This document shows, piece after piece, positions 13,861 to 18,592 of a stretch of DNA of 18,592 nucleotides (within the stretch, counting starts at the first letter, position 1; the number at the start of each line of letters is the position of its first letter). Under the pieces are notes generated by a model, which was not told the origin of the DNA, searched no databases, and saw only the letters and a list, made by a program, of their open reading frames with translations. The DNA lies in assembly GCA_900544705.1 (NCBI GenBank), contig UQWH01000036.1, forward strand, positions 1 to 18,592. Direction: 5' to 3'. The stretch comes from an uncultured Eubacteriales bacterium. Lineage in GTDB: Bacteria; Bacillota; Clostridia; Oscillospirales; Oscillospiraceae. The translations under genes and the position numbers were made by a program.

Positions 13861-13908
13861 GCAGCGCACGCCCGTCGGCGTACAGAGGTACGGCAGGGCG
13901 TGCGCTGC
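13861..13908 (+). repeat. Large perfect inverted repeat with nested stem
   Basis: GCAGCGCACGCCC (13861-13873) and GGGCGTGCGCTGC (13896-13908) form a perfect 13-bp stem. The 22-nt interior contains a second stem CGTAC/GTACG around AGAG. It could be a structured RNA, a terminator or a remnant of a mobile repeat. Confidence 0.6.
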
Positions 13909-14046
13909 GCAGGAAGTCAAAATCATCGAAGATCGCTTGCTGTGCTATAAAGTACGGAATATCTTTCTTTTATAAATCAAAACACAGGAAAGTGAAAACC
14001 TATAAAAAGAAACCGATTTTGACGATTACGGACGTTTTTGACAGTC

Positions 14047-14080
14047 TGGCGCAGGGAACGTGTTCCCTGCGGGTGCTGCG
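14047..14080 (-). repeat. Dispersed palindromic repeat, copy F
   Basis: GCAGGGAAC-GT-GTTCCCTGC (14051-14070) followed by GGGTGCTGCG. On the minus strand the core reads GCACCCGCAGGGAAC (14076-14062). It directly follows the flavodoxin stop codon on the minus strand. Confidence 0.75.
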
Positions 14081-14503
14081 TTATACCAACGCTGCGCCGA
14101 GCGCCTTGCAGGCTGCGGTGGCCTCCTCGTCGGGGGCTTCACAGCAGGTGACGCTGTCGCAGGCCAGAACGGCGCCGTCCGTTTTGCAGGTTTCCTCCCA
14201 CGTACGCATCCATTCGCCGTCGCCCCAGCCGTAGGAGCCGAAGAGGGCGATCTTCTTTCCGGAGAGCTTGCCCTCGCAGGCCTCGAACATCGGCGCAAAT
14301 TCGCTTTCCTCCAGTTCCTCCACGCCCATGGCCGGGCAGCCGAAGGCGATGGCGTCGAAAGCATCCACCTGCGCGGCATCAAACTCCGCCGACGTGCGCA
14401 GCTCGACCTCGCCGCCCTTTTCCTTTACGCCGTCCGCGACCGCCTGCGCCATTGCTTCGGTGTTGCCGGTGCCGCTCCAATATACTACCGCTACTTTACT
14501 CAT
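14081..14503 (-). CDS. Flavodoxin
   Basis: A 140-aa short-chain flavodoxin. The FMN phosphate loop SGTGNTE (10-16) is intact; FGCPAMG and FGSYGWGDGEWM supply the loops around the flavin. Known: flavodoxin replaces ferredoxin as a low-potential electron carrier, commonly under iron limitation. It lies 36 nt after the DUF3793 gene and probably shares its iron-box-controlled promoter. GGAG lies 6 nt before the ATG. Confidence 0.93.
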   Translation of the reverse strand: MSKVAVVYWSGTGNTEAMAQAVADGVKEKGGEVELRTSAEFDAAQVDAFDAIAFGCPAMGVEELEESEFAPMFEACEGKLSGKKIALFGSYGWGDGEWMRTWEETCKTDGAVLACDSVTCCEAPDEEATAACKALGAALV

Positions 14504-14539
14504 TGTTTTCTCCAGCCTTTCGTTTGTTAATATATGCCA

Positions 14540-15091
14540 TCAGTCCGCGACCGTAAGACGATCGATCGTTCTTCCTTTCGCAAACTGATCACAGTAGACG
14601 TTGGTACATTTTCTGTACTTTTCAAAGGTGCGCTGCGCCGCGTCTGCGTTGCCGTAGACCTTCCAGCAGCCGACGCACTTGAAGCCCCATGCGTGGTTTT
14701 CGATAAAACCGAGGACGTCCTCCGGGGGATAGCTCAGAAACAGTCCGACCTCATGGGGAAATTCGCCGGATTCGCACAGGCGGCGCATCAGGCGCGCCAC
14801 GCAGCAGTCCGAATTTCCGGCGCAGTAACCGCGTTCCCGCAGGAGCCGCTGCGCCGTGTCATTTTGCAGGTCCTCCGACAGCCGGGCGGGACGGTACACA
14901 TAGATCATCGCCTTGCCGTCGCGGTAGCGCGCGGGGATCGCGCGCAGGCCCTTGGGCGTCAGAAGGCGGTTCCACTGGCGCATACATTCCGTCAGCTCGC
15001 AGAAACTCGAGAAAGTACATCCGAACAGGCTGCCGGTTTTCATCCCTGCGAGCGTGGGGGCGCAGTGCTTCACCAAAAGCGATTCATACAT
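14540..15091 (-). CDS. DUF3793 family protein
   Basis: A 183-aa protein of unknown function. LVKHCAPTLAGMKTGSLF near the start, then IYVYRP, FPHEVGLFLSYPPEDVLGFI, and CVGCWKVYG and CTNVYCDQF at the end are hallmarks of DUF3793. The conserved cysteines and His suggest a metal or haem-like ligand, but this is unproven. Known: DUF3793 genes in Clostridia often neighbour flavodoxin and iron genes. The start at 15091 is chosen because AGGAGG lies 8 nt before it; ATG 15097 in frame directly abuts that site. A perfect palindrome (15108-15125) lies just upstream of the ribosome binding site. Confidence 0.9.
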   Translation of the reverse strand: MYESLLVKHCAPTLAGMKTGSLFGCTFSSFCELTECMRQWNRLLTPKGLRAIPARYRDGKAMIYVYRPARLSEDLQNDTAQRLLRERGYCAGNSDCCVARLMRRLCESGEFPHEVGLFLSYPPEDVLGFIENHAWGFKCVGCWKVYGNADAAQRTFEKYRKCTNVYCDQFAKGRTIDRLTVAD

Positions 15092-15107
15092 GAGCATCCC
15101 TCCTTCT

Positions 15108-15125
15108 GGTTAGCATATGCTAACC
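15108..15125. promoter_or_regulatory. Perfect 18-bp palindrome, probable DtxR-type metal-regulator operator
   Basis: GGTTAGCATATGCTAACC is perfectly symmetric. The arms GGTTAG/CTAACC equal those of the classic DtxR/IdeR box (AGGTTAGSCTAACCT), with wider spacing. It sits directly before the ribosome binding site of DUF3793 and overlaps the likely -10 region. Inferred: iron-bound repressor represses DUF3793 and flavodoxin. Confidence 0.75.
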
Positions 15126-15180
15126 TGCGAGCATCATACAAGGCATTTTCTTCCGCGTGGGCGGGGGAAATGTTGGCGGC

Positions 15181-15215
15181 GGCGGGCCGATGAGGGCATC
15201 GGCCCCTACGTTTTC
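15181..15215. repeat. Hairpin with partial similarity to the dispersed repeat (copy G)
   Basis: GCCGATG-AGGG-CATCGGC (15186-15203) followed by CCCTACG. It shares only the CCCTACG part with the other copies, so it is a distant or different member. Confidence 0.35.
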
Positions 15216-15258
15216 CGGATATGGCGGGGAAAGTGCCGGGCAAAACGGGGACACATTT

Positions 15259-15275
15259 GGTTAGCGGCTGCTAAC
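15259..15275 (+). promoter_or_regulatory. Second iron-box-like inverted repeat without its gene
   Basis: GTTAGC (15260-15265), GGCT, GCTAAC (15270-15275), preceded by G. The arms equal those of the palindrome at 15108. It is followed by AAAGGAA and an ATG (15292), i.e. a complete gene start, but the frame ends after eight codons. Confidence 0.6.
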
Positions 15276-15291
15276 TGAAAGGAATTAAAAA

Positions 15292-15318
15292 ATGACGTTC
15301 CGTCTGCACCCATCCTAG
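15292..15318 (+). pseudogene. Eight-codon remnant or leader peptide behind the orphan iron box
   Basis: ATG at 15292 lies 7 nt after AAAGGAA (15278-15284) and encodes MTFRLHPS before TAG. Either it is what remains after deletion of an iron-regulated gene, or a leader peptide. The residues match nothing I recognise. Confidence 0.3.
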
Positions 15319-15386
15319 CAGAAATTTCTGCGTCTGTCAAGTGGGGAAGTGCGAAGATTCTGCGAGGGAAAAGCAGGCCGCTTTTC

Positions 15387-15416
15387 TGCATATTTCCACC
15401 CCGGCGCGGCATACTA
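15387..15416 (+). promoter_or_regulatory. Sigma-G-type (forespore) promoter within an inverted repeat
   Basis: TGCATA (15387-15392), 17 bp, CATACTA (15410-15416). CATACTA is the exact sigma-G -10 consensus and TGCATA is close to TGAATA. The -10 lies in the loop of a perfect inverted repeat, CCCCGGCGC (15399-15407) and GCGCCGGGG (15417-15425). This fits expression of germination receptor genes in the forespore. Confidence 0.75.
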
Positions 15417-15432
15417 GCGCCGGGGTGAGGAA

Positions 15433-16896
15433 ATGTCCGACAAAAAGATCCGGCGGCCCGACGGCACCTATGCAGGCGCGGTCACGCACGAAAATATCAT
15501 GGCGATCTTCGACGGCGCGGGCGACTTCAATCAGCGCGAGCTGCACATCGCCGGGCATACCATATACATTTACGCCATCGACGGTCTGACCTCCGGCGGC
15601 GACATCTCGGAATATGTCGTCAAGCCGCTGATGCAGGACAGCGCCGCCGGGACGATGCAGGAGCTTTACGACCGCGCGCTGCACGCGACGGTCTACAATT
15701 CCGTGGCCGAGGCCTGCCCCGACCTGAACGATGTGGCGAACAAGCTCGTCAACGGCTTTTCCGTGGCGCTCTTCGGCGCAGCGGGCGCGATCGCCTTCGA
15801 GGACAAGACCGGAGAAAAGCGCTCGCCCTCCGCGCCGGAGGTCGAAAACACCGTCAAAGGCCCGAAGGACGCCTTTACGGAAACCGTCCGCACGAACACC
15901 AGCCTCCTGCGCCGCCATCTGCGCACGCCCGCACTGCGGCTGTACGAAACGAAGGTCGGCCGCCGCAGCCTGACGAACGTCACCGTCGCCTCCATCGAGG
16001 GGCTGACCGACCCGGCACTCGTCGAGCGGATGAAGGCGCGGCTGGCTTCCATTGACATCGACGGCCTGATCACGCCCGCCGCGGTGGAGGAGTACGTCAC
16101 CGGCTCGCGGTCGACGGCCTTTCCGCTGCTGCAATACACCGAACGCACCGACCGCTTCGCGCAGGCACTGCTCGACGGGCGCGTCGGCCTGCTGGTCGAC
16201 GGCCTGCCGCTGGGCTATCTCGCACCGGTCGATCTGGGCTATCTGATGACCTCCGCCGAGGATCGGGGCATGGACTATCTTTCCGCGTCCTGCGTGCGCG
16301 TGCTGCGCTATCTGGCGCTGATCGTGGGGCTGTTTCTGCCTGCGCTCTACGTCGCCATGGCGGCTTTTCACCCGGAAATGCTGCCGACGCAGCTGCTGGA
16401 ATCCGTCATCGAGAGCAAGCAGAGCGTGCCCTTTCCGACGATTTTTGAAATTCTCGGCCTCTTGATCTCCTTTGAGCTTTTGCAGGAGGCGGGCGTCAGT
16501 CTGCCGCAGTCCATCGGGCAGAGCCTGTCCATCATCGGCGGACTGGTCGTCGGGACGGCGGCGGTCGAGGCGAAGATCATCTCACCCGCGGCGTTGATCG
16601 TCGTCGCGGCGGCGGGCATCTGCGGCTTTGCCATGCCGGGACGCGGCTTTGCTGACGCGCTGCGCCTGTGGCGCTTTCTTCTGGCGGTGCTGGCCAGCCT
16701 CGCGGGGCTGTTCGGCCTGACGATGGGCGCGCTGTGCCTGCTGGTGCATCTGTCCGGGCTGGAATCACTGGGGCAGCCCTATCTTGCGCCGTTTTCCGGC
16801 GTGTCCGGCGCGCGGAGCCTGCTGCGCATGCGGCTGGTGAAGAACAAATTCCGTGACGCCGCCCTGCACCCGCAGGACGTGCGCAATCAGAGGTGA
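15433..16896 (+). CDS. GerA/SpoVAF family spore germination protein (A subunit)
   Basis: A 487-aa protein. The soluble N-terminal half contains the hallmark PEVENTVKGPKDAFTE (135-150) followed by RTNTSLLRRHLRTP. The C-terminal half (about 295-460) has about five hydrophobic segments. Both fit the GerA A-subunit family, which includes SpoVAF. Known: A subunits join B and C subunits in the spore inner membrane to sense germinants. Which of the two subfamilies applies cannot be decided here; the neighbours (C-like and B-like genes) favour a full receptor. GGGGTGAGG immediately precedes ATG 15433. The sigma-G-type promoter lies 17 bp upstream. Confidence 0.9.
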   Translation: MSDKKIRRPDGTYAGAVTHENIMAIFDGAGDFNQRELHIAGHTIYIYAIDGLTSGGDISEYVVKPLMQDSAAGTMQELYDRALHATVYNSVAEACPDLNDVANKLVNGFSVALFGAAGAIAFEDKTGEKRSPSAPEVENTVKGPKDAFTETVRTNTSLLRRHLRTPALRLYETKVGRRSLTNVTVASIEGLTDPALVERMKARLASIDIDGLITPAAVEEYVTGSRSTAFPLLQYTERTDRFAQALLDGRVGLLVDGLPLGYLAPVDLGYLMTSAEDRGMDYLSASCVRVLRYLALIVGLFLPALYVAMAAFHPEMLPTQLLESVIESKQSVPFPTIFEILGLLISFELLQEAGVSLPQSIGQSLSIIGGLVVGTAAVEAKIISPAALIVVAAAGICGFAMPGRGFADALRLWRFLLAVLASLAGLFGLTMGALCLLVHLSGLESLGQPYLAPFSGVSGARSLLRMRLVKNKFRDAALHPQDVRNQR

Positions 16897-16900
16897 GGCA

Positions 16901-17362
16901 ATGAAGGGATGGATCGCGGCGCTGTGCGCCGTCGTGCTGACGCTGGTGTTCGGGCTGCCCTTCCGGACGCACGATACCGCGCGCTTGCTGCCGCTGCGGA
17001 CCGTGCAGGCCGCGCTGGACGGCGGCGTGTATCTGCGCAGTGAGCTGGGCGAGGGGCGCGGCGCGGACTGGACTGCGGCCGTGGAGGATCTGCGGAAGAA
17101 CGCGCCCGGCGAGGTGTTTTTCGACACGGCCGAGCAGCTCATCCTGTGCGGCGGCGCGGAAACGCTGCTGCCGCAGATCATCGAGGCCGGGACGCTGCGC
17201 CCGGCGGCGCAGGTTTTCACGACGGAGGAGCTGCGTCCGGCCGAGGGGCTGAACGCCTATCTGAACGCGCACGGCGGAAGCGTGACGGTGGGCGATGTGA
17301 CGGCGGCGCTTGCGCGCAGCGAAACGGTCGCTTTGCCGGAGGTGGGCGCGGATGGAGAATAA
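16901..17362 (+). CDS. Minimal GerC-like protein (N-terminal domain only)
   Basis: A 153-aa protein. The N-terminal hydrophobic segment (about 4-20) is a signal or anchor; it has no lipobox Cys, unlike normal GerC lipoproteins. The body (about 28-115) follows the pattern of the GerC N-terminal domain: an opening strand, then GEGRGADWTAAVEDLRKN (a G-x-G-x-x-x-x-x-A helix), then GEVFFDTAEQLILCG (strand leading to the next helix). The usual C-terminal domain of about 200 residues is absent. Its position between A and B genes supports the C-subunit role. This assignment is inference from pattern and context. It starts 4 nt after the A gene and overlaps the B gene by 11 bp. Confidence 0.6.
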   Translation: MKGWIAALCAVVLTLVFGLPFRTHDTARLLPLRTVQAALDGGVYLRSELGEGRGADWTAAVEDLRKNAPGEVFFDTAEQLILCGGAETLLPQIIEAGTLRPAAQVFTTEELRPAEGLNAYLNAHGGSVTVGDVTAALARSETVALPEVGADGE

Positions 17363-18320
17363 AATTCTGCCGCGGCAGCTCTGCGCGCTGACGCTGTGCG
17401 CCTTTACCGTCCCGGCGGTGGGGCTTTTGCCGCGCGCCGGCTGGCTCTGGGCGGGCATCGCCGCCGCCGTGGCCGCGGGACTTCTGGCGGCGGGCGCGGT
17501 GCTGTGCCGAAAAAAGGGCGGCAGCCTCGTCGAGCTTGCCGCGCAGAGCGGCTGCGGCCGCTGGTGCCTGCGATTGCTCCTGGTCTGGAATTTGTTTGCG
17601 TTGGGGACGGCGGCGCGCTATCTCTGCGAGGTCTACCCGGACAGCAGGGCGTTTCCGCTGGTCGGTGCGCTGCTTCTCCTGTTGGCGGCCTACGCGGCGG
17701 GGAAGGGTGTGTCCGCCGTCGTGCGGGCGGGGGCGATCTGCTTTTTCTTCTTTGTGGCGCTTTATGCGCTGCTGTTTGGCTTTTCCCTGCCGCAGATGCG
17801 CGCCGCGTGGGTGAAGCCCGTCCTGCGTCCCGCGTGGACGCTGCTGCCGGCGGCGCTGGCCCCGGCCGGCGCCCTTGCGCTCACGGGACATTGCCGTGAG
17901 CGGGGCAGAATTTCCGGCTGGCTGCCGGGCGGGATGGGACTGGCCGTTCTGGCTGCGCTCGTCACGGCGGGCTGCGTTTCTCCGGAGGTCGCGGGAGCGG
18001 AACCTTTCGCGTTTTATACCATGAGCAAAAGCATCTCGCTTTTCGGCGCGATGGAGCGCTTTGAGGCGCTGGTGTCGGCGGCGCTGACTGCCGGGGGCTT
18101 CTGCCTGCTGGCGCTCGTGTGTCTCGTCAATGCGGAGATCGCAAAAACGCTGCGGCAGGGGGCGGGGAAGGCGGTTCCGACAGCGAATTTTCTGCTCGGC
18201 GGAGCGGCGATCTTCCTCGGCAGCGGGATTCCGGCGGCGGTCATGGCGGTGGGGACCGCAATATTTTGGGGTGCCCTGCCGCTGGGCATACCACTGCTTG
18301 CGAAACGCAAAAAACATTAA
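17352..18320 (+). CDS. GerB family spore germination permease
   Basis: A 322-aa protein with about ten hydrophobic segments, as in GerB (APC-superfamily) subunits, which are usually about 360 residues. It starts at ATG 17352, after GGAGGTG (17338-17344), inside the end of the previous gene. It is very rich in Ala, Gly and Leu, and rather diverged, so the family call rests on topology and operon context. Known: the B subunit binds the germinant in the inner spore membrane. The A-C-B order here differs from the A-B-C order of Bacillus operons. Confidence 0.75.
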   Translation: MENKILPRQLCALTLCAFTVPAVGLLPRAGWLWAGIAAAVAAGLLAAGAVLCRKKGGSLVELAAQSGCGRWCLRLLLVWNLFALGTAARYLCEVYPDSRAFPLVGALLLLLAAYAAGKGVSAVVRAGAICFFFFVALYALLFGFSLPQMRAAWVKPVLRPAWTLLPAALAPAGALALTGHCRERGRISGWLPGGMGLAVLAALVTAGCVSPEVAGAEPFAFYTMSKSISLFGAMERFEALVSAALTAGGFCLLALVCLVNAEIAKTLRQGAGKAVPTANFLLGGAAIFLGSGIPAAVMAVGTAIFWGALPLGIPLLAKRKKH

Positions 18321-18338
18321 AAATTTTTGAAAAAAGTG

Positions 18339-18367
18339 TTGACAAACGGTTGATTCCCTGCTAAAAT
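18339..18367 (+). promoter_or_regulatory. rRNA operon promoter P1
   Basis: TTGACA (18339-18344), 17 bp, TAAAAT (18362-18367). A-rich stretches directly upstream (from 18307) resemble an UP element. The context GTGTTGACAAA recurs at the second promoter. Confidence 0.85.
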
Positions 18368-18432
18368 ATTCAAGCGCGTTCGGGAAAGCCGATGAAACGC
18401 CAAAAAGATTTTTAGAAAATCGAAAAAAGGTG

Positions 18433-18461
18433 TTGACAAAAGCGAAACGACGTGCTATTAT
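18433..18461 (+). promoter_or_regulatory. rRNA operon promoter P2
   Basis: TTGACA (18433-18438), 17 bp, TATTAT (18456-18461), preceded by A-rich sequence. It starts 94 bp after P1 and shares its upstream context, as is typical of tandem rRNA promoters. Confidence 0.85.
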
Positions 18462-18592
18462 GTAAAAGATGCGCCGCACCGGAGAGTTTGCTCAATGATG
18501 TTGCGGACAGCTTTTTCAAATAGGCTGCGAAAGCAGCGGTGTACCTTGTAAATTAAACAACGAGAAACATGAACGAAACACCAAAGGACGAT
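18462..18592 (+). other. Leader of an rRNA operon (pre-16S)
   Basis: No ORF. It holds a small GAAA-loop hairpin (GCTGC/GCAGC, 18524-18537) and GTACCTTGTAAATTAAACAACG, which resembles antitermination-type (boxA-like) leader sequence before Clostridia 16S genes. Mature 16S sequence (the AGAGTTTGATCCTGG start) is not reached, although GGAGAGTTTGCTCAATG at 18481 superficially resembles it. Confidence 0.7.

Larger units (their letters stand above)
13734..14080. other. Hairpin-rich spacer after the sigma4 operon
   Basis: About 350 bp with no convincing gene. It contains repeat copies E and F and two further strong hairpins (13803-13830, 13861-13908). The stretch 13930-14040 is AT-rich without clear structure. 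The hairpins may end transcription from both sides. Confidence 0.7.
15092..15386. other. Divergent spacer between DUF3793 and the germination operon
   Basis: Contains two iron-box-like palindromes (15108-15125, 15259-15275), repeat G (15181-15215), a tiny ORF (15292-15318) and a perfect palindrome GCAGAAATTTCTGC (15318-15331). No full gene is visible. Confidence 0.7.

Noticed and set aside
13771..14080. CRISPR array
   Set aside because: The repeats are palindromic, few, unevenly spaced and in both orientations, with no cas genes nearby.
13773..14234. Plus-strand frames across the hairpin-rich spacer and the flavodoxin gene
   Set aside because: They run through inverted repeats and antisense to a clear flavodoxin; no start signals.
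17217..18479. A 420-codon minus-strand frame opposite gerB
   Set aside because: Arg/Gln-rich antisense frame that runs through the rRNA-type promoters; not a gene.
18481..18497. GGAGAGTTTGCTCAATG as the start of 16S rRNA
   Set aside because: The following bases do not continue like 16S (no CTGGCTCAGGACGAACGC-type sequence); it lies in the leader.

Overview
The window looks like chromosomal DNA of a spore-forming, GC-rich gut-type Clostridia, most like the Oscillospiraceae (Oscillibacter/Flavonifractor-like). The grounds are the family resemblance of the proteins, a spore germination operon behind a sigma-G-type promoter, DUF3793 next to flavodoxin, strong Gram-positive ribosome binding sites and TTGACA-17-TATAAT promoters. 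Genus-level placement is an inference.

Region 1 (1 to about 5310) is the right-hand part of an integrative mobilizable element. It is visibly more AT-rich than the rest. It carries a CHC2 zinc-finger primase-type protein, a P4-type primase/helicase protein that lacks its Walker A, a small Cro/CI-like protein, a MobV/Pre relaxase, a strong terminator, and a large serine recombinase with its own promoter and a set of repeated 9-11 bp sites. No cargo gene and no type IV secretion genes are seen, so transfer would need a helper element. The left end lies outside the window. The right end abuts the start codon of a ywaF-like gene.

Region 2 (5314-12124) is core-like chromosome. It holds a YwaF-family membrane protein translationally coupled to an MFS transporter, an orphan MsmX/UgpC-type sugar-importer ATPase with an odd 5' leader, and a convergent degV gene. 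A divergent promoter pair then separates degV from a membrane-anchored alpha/beta hydrolase with a Cys nucleophile elbow, and a zinc-ribbon/Q-P-Y-repeat membrane protein follows with a near-perfect promoter and terminator.

Region 3 (12125-15430) holds tadA (tRNA adenosine deaminase) and a compact operon of three tiny overlapping genes: a 50-aa zinc ribbon, a 77-aa helical protein and a 79-aa sigma region 4-like HTH protein. It also holds a DUF3793-flavodoxin operon under a perfect 18-bp palindrome that resembles a DtxR-type iron box. A second iron-box-like site stands orphaned 134 bp away. Intergenic spaces from 7.2 to 15.2 kb repeatedly carry one family of palindromic repeats with the core GCACCCGYAGGGAAC.

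Region 4 (15387-18320) is a forespore-type germination operon: a GerA/SpoVAF-family protein, a very short GerC-like protein without lipobox, and a GerB-family permease, the last two overlapping. Region 5 (18339-18592) has two tandem TTGACA-17 promoters with A-tracts and a leader typical of an rRNA operon. The 16S gene itself would begin just past the window.

The best leads are the apparent in-frame deletion in the element helicase, the three-microprotein sigma4/zinc-ribbon operon, the paired iron-box palindromes with a gene remnant, the displaced ribosome binding site of the ABC ATPase, the stripped-down GerC, and the dispersed repeat family.
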